DNA of 35,276 bases from NCBI GenBank assembly GCA_009930125.1, contig RZYZ01000002.1, positions 1-35,276 on the forward strand. The letters are read 5' to 3'. Of the stretch, positions 16,226 to 23,061 are shown piece by piece (within the stretch, counting starts at the first letter, position 1; the number at the start of each line of letters is the position of its first letter). Source of the DNA: Clostridia bacterium (lineage in GTDB: Bacteria > Bacillota > Clostridia > Clostridiales > Clostridiaceae). The notes beneath the pieces are model-generated. The model was not told the origin of the DNA. It ran no database searches and was given only the letters and a program-made list of their open reading frames with translations. A program made the translations under genes and the position numbers.

Positions 16226-17173
16226 TTATCTTCGGCTGGATCTGGCCATCCTTCTGTAGGTATGTCTTCTACCACGCATGGTTATGGAGAGTCTCAGGAT
16301 GTTTTCAGGTGGCGTCATACCAGAGCTCCCGGCATCTCCTGTGTGCTGGATATCCGCTCCTGCCATCTTGGACATCTGTGCCACGCTCTCCATGTAGGAC
16401 TCTGTGGAGCCCTCCTGACTTGTTCCGATGGTGGTCATGGCCAGAGCTCCCTCATCATGAATCGCATCGATGAATCCTTTCACAAGCTCCACGGTGAATC
16501 CTGGAACCGTTCCAGGTGCTGGGATAAGAATCACATCCGCACCAGCTGATACAAAGCCTTTTATGGTTTCGAGATCATAGATGTTTCCTGCACCGGCTCC
16601 ATGCATTTTGCCGGCAACAATGAGCGTTTCCTCGCCAAGAATGCTTCGGGCCCGTCTGATTCCTTCCAGAATACCTTCACTGGTGACACCTGTGCTGGGA
16701 TTTGCTGTGATCACGATATAGTCAAATCCGAGTTCTTTCACCTTCTTGAGATTTTTCTCGCTGCAACGCAGTCCTTCAGGATAAGTGCTTCCATCAGGAA
16801 CAGGTTCCAGATTCACACCGAGAAATCGTCCGATGATCTTCTTGAAATTCTGAATATACAGAGGGTTTTCTCTGTTCCTCTCTACGATTTCACTAAGCGC
16901 TTTCGCATAGGCGGGGATTCCGTGGTAAGGACTCACTTTTTCATCATCATATCCGAAGATGAACGGTGCATCAAAGTTGAATGTATTCAGGGTTATCATG
17001 TCTGCGCTGAAGGCTGCGGCGGCTTCAGGGTTGGAGATGCCATCCAGCAGGGGGAAGGTGCTGATGATGGTTTCACACATCAGGGTACGGCCTTCACTGT
17101 CACGGATCGCATCGATCAGATCGCTTCTTTTTATTCTGAAATAATCTTCATAGAACAGATCAAACATTCTCAT
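16226..17173 (-). CDS. DUF7916-like TIM-barrel protein
   Basis: A 315-residue protein that I recognise as the conserved family often labelled a haloacid dehalogenase-like or PEP phosphonomutase-like protein in databases, now DUF7916. I assign only a probable TIM-barrel fold. Supporting features are alternating strand/helix patterns such as LGFDYIVITANPSTGVT (about residues 147-163), LIVAGKMHGAGAGNIYDLETI (183-203), SAGADVILIPAPGTVPGF (208-225), ALAMTTIGTSQEGS (238-251) and ADIQHTGDAGSSGM (273-286). No HAD nucleophile motif (DxDxT) is present, so the haloacid dehalogenase label is doubtful. The start is fixed by AGGAGG six or seven bases upstream. Possible promoter elements are TTGGTC and TGATAGAAT with an 18-base spacer. 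The substrate is unknown. Confidence 0.72.
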   Translation of the reverse strand: MRMFDLFYEDYFRIKRSDLIDAIRDSEGRTLMCETIISTFPLLDGISNPEAAAAFSADMITLNTFNFDAPFIFGYDDEKVSPYHGIPAYAKALSEIVERNRENPLYIQNFKKIIGRFLGVNLEPVPDGSTYPEGLRCSEKNLKKVKELGFDYIVITANPSTGVTSEGILEGIRRARSILGEETLIVAGKMHGAGAGNIYDLETIKGFVSAGADVILIPAPGTVPGFTVELVKGFIDAIHDEGALAMTTIGTSQEGSTESYMESVAQMSKMAGADIQHTGDAGSSGMTPPENILRLSITMRGRRHTYRRMARSSRR

Positions 17174-17202
17174 GGTTTATCCTCCTCAATCCTCTTTTCT
17201 TC

Positions 17203-17232
17203 ATTCTATCATGAAGAAAAGATATGGACCAA
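17203..17232 (-). promoter_or_regulatory. Promoter of the DUF7916-like gene
   Basis: On the minus strand TTGGTC (17232-17227), an 18-base spacer and TAGAAT (17208-17203) preceded by TGA, an extended -10 arrangement. The leader to the ATG is about 23 bases. Confidence 0.5.
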
Positions 17233-17272
17233 CAGAAAAAGCCGCTGTCTTATACGCAGATAAAACAGCGAC
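17232..17272 (-). terminator. Terminator of the AraC-type regulator gene
   Basis: Read on the minus strand, GTCGCTGT pairs with ACAGCGGC and the stem extends through TTAT/ATAA to about 13 bp around a short loop. It is followed by TTTTTCTG. It lies about 90 bases after the regulator's stop codon and overlaps the next promoter region. Confidence 0.75.
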
Positions 17273-17360
17273 CTGAAAATCGTTATAAACCTGTAAATTA
17301 TAACTGAATTTAAGTTATAATGATTACAAAATAGAACGAATACTGTATAATAGAAGAAAA

Positions 17361-18086
17361 TTAGACGTATGCTTTCTTTCTGAATTCCATAGGCGTCATA
17401 TTTGTGAGCCTTTTAAATGTGATGGTGTAGTAATTCTGGTTGGTGAAACCTACAGACAACGCAATGTCCAGAACGGATTTGTTATCTTTGAGCAGCTGAC
17501 GCTTGCTTTTCTCAATACGGATCAGGTTGACATATTGTGTGAAGGTGACACCGGTCTCTCTTTTGAAGAGGGTGCAGAAATAGCTTTTGTTCAAGTTCAG
17601 GTGACTGATCACTTTGTCTAAAGTGATGTCTTCCTTGTAGTGAGCCTGGATATAATTCATGGCACGTTTCACATTCAGACTGTAGCATCCGGCACATCCT
17701 TTTCTTGGACAAAGATCCAGCGTCTGATTCAGCGGTGCCATGTAGAGGTTGTTTGAGTAACAGATATCCAGACTATTGAGCCGTTCCAGATCCTCCTGAT
17801 TGTAGGGTCCCATAATAACGAATCCATCTTTCAGACGGGTTTTGTTGATGAAATAGGCAGTATAATTATATTCTTTCTGATTGGTTAAAGTAAGAGATGT
17901 GTAACTCGTATCAGATGGGTTACTCATTTTCTCCAATAATTTATTTATAATATCGTAATCTCCAAATCTATAGTGGTCTCCACCACTGTACTGGATCTTA
18001 CCATCATGGCTATAGGCGCTTACAGCGATAAATGTGCTGGCATAGAAGTCCTCGGCCACTTCTCTGGGGTTTCTTTCAATGAACAA
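17361..18086 (-). CDS. AraC-family transcriptional regulator next to siderophore transporter
   Basis: A 241-residue regulator. The C-terminal ~100 residues (from about 139) are a standard AraC double helix-turn-helix: NVKRAMNYIQAHYKEDITLDK, NLNKSYFCTLFKRETG, then LDIALSVGFTNQNYYTITFKR and MTPMEFRKK. The N-terminal ~120 residues are a sensor of no family I recognise. A C126-PRKG-C131-AG-C134 cluster joins the two parts. The start is taken as TTG at 18086 because AAAGGAGAGG lies seven bases upstream. A longer frame opening at 18200 would start inside the Fur-like operator and has no ribosome site. It is divergent from a YclN-like operon and shares its control region, so it probably activates siderophore uptake, perhaps with the siderophore or iron as signal. 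That role is inferred from position. Confidence 0.85.
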   Translation of the reverse strand: MFIERNPREVAEDFYASTFIAVSAYSHDGKIQYSGGDHYRFGDYDIINKLLEKMSNPSDTSYTSLTLTNQKEYNYTAYFINKTRLKDGFVIMGPYNQEDLERLNSLDICYSNNLYMAPLNQTLDLCPRKGCAGCYSLNVKRAMNYIQAHYKEDITLDKVISHLNLNKSYFCTLFKRETGVTFTQYVNLIRIEKSKRQLLKDNKSVLDIALSVGFTNQNYYTITFKRLTNMTPMEFRKKAYV

Positions 18087-18175
18087 TATTGGACCTCTCC
18101 TTTCATTTGCCCAAATATAGTTATAAAAAAACAAATACTGAGTTAGATAACTGTTCTTATTTTTGCTACTATAAA

Positions 18176-18190
18176 TGAGAATGATTATCA
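18176..18190. promoter_or_regulatory. Fur-box-like operator between the AraC gene and the siderophore importer
   Basis: TGAGAATGATTATCA matches the 7-1-7 Fur consensus TGATAATnATTATCA at 13 of 14 defined positions. It follows a -10-like TATAAA (18170-18175) on the plus strand, so bound Fur would block the importer promoter and perhaps the divergent araC promoter. Confidence 0.8.
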
Positions 18191-18240
18191 ATTTTGTCAT
18201 GTTAAATTATAGCAATTAATGAAGAGAGGTGTCAAACATA

Positions 18241-18276
18241 ATGGGAAACATTTCCGTTATAAGATATGAAGAATAA
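18241..18276 (+). CDS. Possible 11-residue leader peptide overlapping yclN
   Basis: GAGAGGTG (18224-18231) is followed nine bases later by an ATG that opens an 11-codon frame (MGNISVIRYEE) ending in TAA at 18274-18276. The yclN start at 18266 lies inside it in another frame and has no adequate ribosome site of its own. Translation of the leader could therefore deliver ribosomes to yclN by coupling across the 11-base overlap. No run of one regulatory codon is present, so amino-acid attenuation is not suggested. Confidence 0.5.
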   Translation: MGNISVIRYEE

Positions 18277-19213
18277 ACACTTAATCATCACGGCAATTAT
18301 CTTATCCATTGTTTCCTTATTTATTGGTGCCAAGAATATTTCTTTCGAACAGCTGATTCAAGGTGGCGAAATGGAGATGCTGGTTCTTCTGCTCAGCAGA
18401 GTACCCAGACTGATCAGCATACTTGTGACTGGGATGGCTTTAAGTATTTCAGGCCTCATCATGCAGCAGATCACAAGGAACAAGTTTGTGTCGCCCAGCA
18501 CTGCAGCGACTATGGATTCGGCAAGATTCGGGATCATGTTTTCCATGATTCTGCTGCCAGGGCTTCATGTGATGGGCAAAATGGCCATCGCGTTCATCTT
18601 TGCGCTGCTTGGGACGTTTCTCTTCATGTTCATCTTACGAAAGATTAAAGTGAAGAACGTGGTGATCATTCCGCTGGTGGGAATCATGCTTGGGAATCTC
18701 ATCGATTCCGTAACGACATTCGTTGCCTATCGGTTCGATCTCATCCAGAATATCAATTCATGGCTTCAGGGAAGTTTTTCCATGGTCACCAAGGGCAGAT
18801 ATGAGATCATCTATATCACCATCCCTTTGGGGCTGCTTGCCTATTTCTTTGCCAACAAGTTCACCATAGCAGGAATGGGGGAGGACTTCTCAAAGAATCT
18901 TGGACTGAATTATAATCTGGTGGTGAATATCGGACTGACCATTGTATCCCTGATATCCAGCGCGGTTCTGGTCACCATAGGAAGCATTCCTTTCATAGGG
19001 CTTATTGTACCCAACATCGTTTCCATGATCCGTGGCGACAACCTGAAGAACAGTCTGGGAACTACAGCGCTGCTTGGTGCAGTGTTTCTGCTGTTCAGTG
19101 ACATCCTGGGAAGAATCATCATCTATCCCTACGAAATATCCATATCCCTGACAGTGGGTGTATTGGGAAGCATCATATTCATCTATCTGATATTCAAGGG
19201 GGTAAGGAAATAG
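18266..19213 (+). CDS. yclN: Siderophore ABC transporter permease, YclN-like
   Basis: A 315-residue FecCD-type permease for ferric-siderophore import. It strongly resembles YclN of the petrobactin transporter of Bacillus subtilis, with LLSRVPRLISILVTGMAL, SGLIMQQITRNKFVSPSTA, FDLIQNINSWLQGSFS and FIGLIVPNIVSMIRGDNLK in the expected order and about nine to ten hydrophobic helices. The last of these contains the coupling loop to the ATPase. The gene begins the iron-uptake operon, downstream of a Fur-box-like site. Its start has no clear ribosome site and overlaps a short leader frame. The substrate siderophore cannot be told from the permease alone; petrobactin-type catecholates are one possibility. 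Confidence 0.88.
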   Translation: MKNKHLIITAIILSIVSLFIGAKNISFEQLIQGGEMEMLVLLLSRVPRLISILVTGMALSISGLIMQQITRNKFVSPSTAATMDSARFGIMFSMILLPGLHVMGKMAIAFIFALLGTFLFMFILRKIKVKNVVIIPLVGIMLGNLIDSVTTFVAYRFDLIQNINSWLQGSFSMVTKGRYEIIYITIPLGLLAYFFANKFTIAGMGEDFSKNLGLNYNLVVNIGLTIVSLISSAVLVTIGSIPFIGLIVPNIVSMIRGDNLKNSLGTTALLGAVFLLFSDILGRIIIYPYEISISLTVGVLGSIIFIYLIFKGVRK

Positions 19214-19214
19214 C

Positions 19215-20159
19215 ATGAAAAAGAAAATACTTCTTCTTGGCGTTTTTCTGATCATCGGGATTCTGCTGTTTCTTTTTCTGGGCTTGAATCCGAAAAGCGC
19301 CAGCTATGCGCTCTCCAGAAGGATTCCTAAGATCATCGCCATTGTGCTTACGGGTAGTGCCATAGCCTATGCTTCACTGGTCTTTCAGACTGTGACGGAA
19401 AATCGCATCCTTACACCGAGTGTGCTTGGACTGGATGCATTATATGTCTTCATACAGACGGTCATTATCTTTCTCGTGGGATCGGAATCGCTGGCAAAGG
19501 CGGACAGTAGAGTCAGCTTCATTTTTTCCGTAGTGCTCATGGTCGGATTCAGTGTGGGGATTCTCGGATTCATATTAAAAAAAGTGAAAGGGAATATCTA
19601 TCTACTTCTTCTGGTGGGAATCATAACAGGAACGCTGTTCAGAAGCGGGTCTTCCTTCCTGCAGGTCATCATAGATCCGAATGAGTTTCTCATCCTTCAG
19701 GGAAGTCTCTTCGCCAGTTTCAACAACATCAACACTGAGGTTCTATTCCTCTCATCCCTATTACTGGCTGGGGCTATGATATTTGGCATGACAAAATCCA
19801 AGGAGCTGGATGTACTGTCGCTGGGTAGAGACAATGCCATCAATCTGGGTATCCATCATAAGAACCTGGTCAATATGATCCTCGTGATTGTGGCCATCCT
19901 GATTTCAGTTTCCACTGCATTGGTAGGACCCATCACATTTCTTGGGATTCTGGTGACAAATCTTTCCCGGGAGCTGATGAAGACCTATAAACACAAGTAT
20001 CTTCTTGCAGGGGCAATGCTCATCAGTTCCACTGCACTGGTCTATGGTCAGCTGCTGGTGGAAAGGGTGTTTGTATTTAGCACCCCAATCAGCGTAATCA
20101 TCAACTTCATCGGTGGATTGTATTTCATTTATCTGTTATTAAGGGAGAATCAGTTATGA
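19215..20159 (+). CDS. yclO: Siderophore ABC transporter permease, YclO-like
   Basis: The 314-residue second permease of the siderophore importer. Family blocks include LSRRIPKIIAIVLTGSAIA, FQTVTENRILTPSVLGLDALY, LQGSLFASFNN and GPITFLGILVTNLSRELMKT, followed by LAGAMLISSTALVYGQ, matching YclO from memory. About nine hydrophobic helices are evident. It starts one base after the yclN stop with AAGGGGGT upstream and overlaps yclP by four bases (ATGA), so yclN-O-P are tightly coupled. It should form a heterodimeric channel with the YclN-like subunit. Confidence 0.88.
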   Translation: MKKKILLLGVFLIIGILLFLFLGLNPKSASYALSRRIPKIIAIVLTGSAIAYASLVFQTVTENRILTPSVLGLDALYVFIQTVIIFLVGSESLAKADSRVSFIFSVVLMVGFSVGILGFILKKVKGNIYLLLLVGIITGTLFRSGSSFLQVIIDPNEFLILQGSLFASFNNINTEVLFLSSLLLAGAMIFGMTKSKELDVLSLGRDNAINLGIHHKNLVNMILVIVAILISVSTALVGPITFLGILVTNLSRELMKTYKHKYLLAGAMLISSTALVYGQLLVERVFVFSTPISVIINFIGGLYFIYLLLRENQL

Positions 20160-20980
20160 TCAGCGTAAGAAATCTAACAAAACGATATGAGTCAAAAGAA
20201 GTGGTTAAGGACGTCACACTGAATATCGAAAAAGGCGTGATTACTTCGTTCATAGGGCCAAACGGAGCGGGTAAAAGCACCCTGTTGTCCATGATCTCCA
20301 GACTGATGGAATCCAGCGGAGGAGATGTCCAGATTGACGGGATATCTCTTGAAAGATGGAAATCAAAGGATCTTGCGAAGAAGGTTTCGATATTAAGGCA
20401 GAGCAACAGTCTCAATGTGAAACTCACAGTGAGAGAGCTCATCGCCTTTGGGAGATTTCCCTATTCCAAAGGGAATCTCACAGAAGAAGACAACAGGCAC
20501 ATCGATCAGGCCATTGACTATCTGAAACTGGGAGATATTGAAGACCGATACATCAACGAGCTGTCCGGTGGTCAGAAACAAAGAGCCTACATTGCCATGG
20601 TCATCGCCCAGGATACAGAATATATTCTGCTGGATGAACCGCTAAATAATCTCGACATGAAGCATGCTGTGGAAATCATGAAGATTCTCAGAAACATCGT
20701 GGATGAACTGGGAAAGACCGTTGTCATCGTCATTCACGACATCAATTTCGCATCCGTATATTCGGATCGGATTGTAGCGCTTCAGGATGGAAAGATCAGA
20801 TATCATGATGATACAGATAAAATCATCAATGCCAAGGTGCTGAGCGAAGTGTTTGACATGGAGTTCAATGTGCATCATCTTGGCGGCAAAAAAATCTGTA
20901 CCTACTATCAGGAAGGTCTCTGTGATTGTGAAGACAAGAGCTGCATACATAAAGGGAGTCACCTGACCATCGTTCAGTGA
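20156..20980 (+). CDS. yclP: Siderophore ABC transporter ATP-binding protein, YclP-like, with Cys-rich tail
   Basis: A 274-residue ATPase that powers ferric-siderophore import. Walker A is GPNGAGKST (about 34-42), then the Q-loop ILRQSN, signature LSGGQKQRAYIAMVIAQDT, Walker B YILLDEPLNNLD and the switch His in VIHDINFASVYSD. All agree with YclP. The C-terminus is unusual: instead of ending soon after the last strand it continues with CTYYQEGLCDCEDKSC and two histidines (C248, C256, C258, C263, H265, H269), a plausible metal or Fe-S ligand set. Such a tail is not part of the YclP I remember. The start overlaps the yclO stop by four bases. A second Fur-like site and the binding-protein gene follow. 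Confidence 0.9.
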   Translation: MISVRNLTKRYESKEVVKDVTLNIEKGVITSFIGPNGAGKSTLLSMISRLMESSGGDVQIDGISLERWKSKDLAKKVSILRQSNSLNVKLTVRELIAFGRFPYSKGNLTEEDNRHIDQAIDYLKLGDIEDRYINELSGGQKQRAYIAMVIAQDTEYILLDEPLNNLDMKHAVEIMKILRNIVDELGKTVVIVIHDINFASVYSDRIVALQDGKIRYHDDTDKIINAKVLSEVFDMEFNVHHLGGKKICTYYQEGLCDCEDKSCIHKGSHLTIVQ

Positions 20981-21008
20981 TGACGATCGAAAAGAAATCA
21001 ATTGTAAA

Positions 21009-21023
21009 TGATAATAATTAACA
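21009..21023 (+). promoter_or_regulatory. Fur-box-like operator before the siderophore-binding protein gene
   Basis: TGATAATAATTAACA matches the 7-1-7 Fur consensus at 13 of 14 defined positions. It lies 29 bases before the start of the yclQ-like gene, between a weak TTGTAA (21002) and TAAAAT (21027), so the last gene seems to have its own iron-controlled promoter. Confidence 0.75.
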
Positions 21024-21051
21024 ACATAAAATAACAACAAGAGGTGTAATA

Positions 21052-22023
21052 ATGACAAAGAGAAAGAATATCGTTTTATCCAGTATCATAGTAACAGCGG
21101 CCATGGTTCTATCCGCCTGTGGAAGCACTGCGAAGGCAGATGCACCAGAAACAGAACCATCTGAGACACCGGCAGCAGTGGAAGAGATGACCATAAGCCA
21201 TGAGCTGGGAGAAGTGACTCTTCCGAAGAATCCAGAGAATGTCGTTGTTTTTGACTACGGTCTGCTGGATCTGATGGATAATTTGGACATTCAGGTGACA
21301 GGACTGCCCATGGGCAACATTCCTTCTTTCCTGGAGAAATATAACGACGAGGACATCTATACCAATACTGGCACATTGAAAGAGCCGGATTTTGAGAAGA
21401 TCTATGAGATAGAACCGGATGTGATTTTCATTTCAGGAAGAACTGCAGCAGCCTATGAAGAACTATCAAAGATTGCTCCAACAGTTTACCTGACGGTCAG
21501 CAATGAAGATTACATGAGTTCTGTAGAAGCCAATGCAAAGCTTATTGGAGAACTGTTCGGAAAAGAGCAGGCTGTGGAAGAGAAGCTGGCTGGTCTGAGT
21601 GAAAAAGTGGATCTGCTCAAGTCCAAGGTGGAAGAGCTAGATGAAAATGCACTGATCATACTTGCAAATGATGGGGCATTAAGTTCCTACGGAGCTGTTT
21701 CCAGGTTTGGCATTCTACATAATACCCTTGGATTCAAGGAGGCGGACACGAATATAGAAGGTTCCACTCACGGTCAGAGCGTGACCTATGAGTACATTCT
21801 AGAAAAGAACCCGGATCATCTTTTTGTAGTTGACAGAGCGTCCGTAGTCGGTGGAGAGACCGATGCATCAACCGCCATGGAAAATGACATCGTAAAGGAG
21901 ACTGAAGCCTACAAGGAAGGCAGAATTCACTATCTCAATGCAGAAGTATGGTACATCACTTCCGGTGGATTCACAGGAACAGAAATGATGCTTGATGAAA
22001 TTGAAGCGCTTCTGAATCAGTAG
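21052..22023 (+). CDS. yclQ: Siderophore-binding lipoprotein, YclQ-like
   Basis: A 323-residue solute-binding lipoprotein of the iron-siderophore (FepB/FhuD) class. The signal peptide has a lipobox VLSAC with the lipidated Cys at residue 23, followed by an acidic linker to about residue 45. Conserved binding-protein segments follow: PKNPENVVVFDYGLLDLMDNL, EPDFEKIYEIEPDVIFISGR, IAPTVYLTV, NALIILANDGALSSYG and NPDHLFVVDR. GAGGTGT eight bases upstream supports the start. It is the last gene of the iron-uptake island and captures the ferric siderophore for the YclNOP-like importer. A second Fur-like box suggests extra expression of the binding protein under iron limitation. Confidence 0.9.
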   Translation: MTKRKNIVLSSIIVTAAMVLSACGSTAKADAPETEPSETPAAVEEMTISHELGEVTLPKNPENVVVFDYGLLDLMDNLDIQVTGLPMGNIPSFLEKYNDEDIYTNTGTLKEPDFEKIYEIEPDVIFISGRTAAAYEELSKIAPTVYLTVSNEDYMSSVEANAKLIGELFGKEQAVEEKLAGLSEKVDLLKSKVEELDENALIILANDGALSSYGAVSRFGILHNTLGFKEADTNIEGSTHGQSVTYEYILEKNPDHLFVVDRASVVGGETDASTAMENDIVKETEAYKEGRIHYLNAEVWYITSGGFTGTEMMLDEIEALLNQ

Positions 22024-22077
22024 GAGCAAACATAGAGATTGAATTGGAAAATAGATAGACTCCTTAATAATGGCCTG

Positions 22078-22110
22078 AAAAAAGATCAGAATTTCTGATC
22101 TTTTTTCTCT
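22078..22110 (+). terminator. Terminator of the siderophore uptake operon
   Basis: A 13-bp perfect stem (22078-22090 with 22094-22106) with a minimal loop, A-rich on the 5' side and ending in TTTTTT. The symmetry allows function on both strands. Confidence 0.9.
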
Positions 22111-22163
22111 ATCTGGTAGAGGATACTCATTTACAGCATCGCAACGGAAGGTTCACACATAGA

Positions 22164-22200
22164 AAACCCCCTCAGTGGAATCACTGAAGGGGTTTCTTTT
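22164..22200. terminator. Terminator of the 2-oxoacid oxidoreductase operon (bidirectional)
   Basis: A 14-bp stem with one mismatch (22164-22177 with 22182-22195) and a 4-base loop, flanked by TTTTC on the minus strand and CTTTTC on the plus strand. It lies just past the stop of the beta-subunit gene. Confidence 0.85.
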
Positions 22201-22203
22201 CTG

Positions 22204-23061
22204 TTACATGAATTCCTGAAGGAAGCCTTTAATGACTTCTGTCTCGACAGGAAGATCCACCAGAGTGGATTCTTTCAGGAAGGAAACTTTGTCGGTGTAG
22301 CTTTGTCTGTCTTCTCTGAAGATAACACCAGTGGGGATCTTATCTCCCCATTCCATGGCCTTGGTAAAGGCTGCGATCTTATCGGTTGGATTATAGCCTG
22401 CATCCTCATCAAGATTATAGACTCTCTTCTTATACCATGCGAAGGTGTTCACTTTATTGAAGCTGACGCAAGGCTGAAGAATATCCACAAGGGCATAGCC
22501 GTCATAATTAATGGCTTCCTTCATGATGCTCTTCAGATGCTCCTTGTCACCACTGAATGCTCTGGCAACAAATCCGCATCCCAGACCGATGGCTGCCACC
22601 ATGGGGTTGATGGGAATTGTGTTTACGCCTTCTGGAGTGAAGTCCGTGACATGGCCCAGATCCGAAGTAGGGGAGGACTGACCTTTTGTAAGTCCGTAGA
22701 TCTGATTGTCATGGACAAAATGCGTCATATTGACATTTCTTTTGATGTTGTGGATGAAGTGGTTTCCGCCTTCTCCATAGGAGTCTCCATCACCGGTGTC
22801 GATGATCACTGTCATTTCATGGTTTGCGATTTTTGCAGCAGCTGCTGGTGGGAGAGCACGGCCATGCAGACCCTCAAATCCGTTTGCGTTGATGTACTGC
22901 GGCGTCTTGGCAGCCTGGCCGATTCCACCGACCACCAGTACCTTGTGGGGCTCTTTGCCCAGTTCCTCCATGGTTTCCTTCAAGGCTTCAAGGATTGCGA
23001 AGTCACCACATCCTGGACACCAGGCGGTCTCGAATGTTACAAATTCTTTCTTTTTCATCAT
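22204..23061 (-). CDS. 2-oxoacid:ferredoxin oxidoreductase, beta (TPP-binding) subunit
   Basis: A 285-residue TPP-binding subunit that decarboxylates a 2-oxoacid to its acyl-CoA and passes electrons to ferredoxin. The N-terminal CPGCGDFAILEAL motif gives C15 and C18 of the proximal Fe-S cluster, and C198 (ILQPCVSF) a third ligand. The usual fourth Cys in GIGC is Gln here (GGIGQAAKTPQY, Q49). The TPP/Mg motif is GDGDSYGEGGNHFIHNIKRN (90-109), followed by HDNQIYGLTKGQ. The GIGQ variant defines a Firmicutes-type subgroup as I recall it. GGAGG precedes the start, which overlaps the alpha-subunit stop (ATGA). The substrate (pyruvate, 2-oxoglutarate or branched-chain oxoacids) is not decided by sequence. 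No ferredoxin-like delta subunit is adjacent. Confidence 0.9.
   Translation of the reverse strand: MMKKKEFVTFETAWCPGCGDFAILEALKETMEELGKEPHKVLVVGGIGQAAKTPQYINANGFEGLHGRALPPAAAAKIANHEMTVIIDTGDGDSYGEGGNHFIHNIKRNVNMTHFVHDNQIYGLTKGQSSPTSDLGHVTDFTPEGVNTIPINPMVAAIGLGCGFVARAFSGDKEHLKSIMKEAINYDGYALVDILQPCVSFNKVNTFAWYKKRVYNLDEDAGYNPTDKIAAFTKAMEWGDKIPTGVIFREDRQSYTDKVSFLKESTLVDLPVETEVIKGFLQEFM

Noticed and set aside
16601..17263. 220-codon plus-strand open frame
   Set aside because: It lies antisense to the DUF7916-like gene, has no ribosome site and runs through that gene's own control region and start.
18087..18200. N-terminal extension of the AraC-type regulator to an ATG at 18200
   Set aside because: It would translate the Fur-like operator and promoter region, and the only good ribosome site is downstream, before the TTG at 18086.
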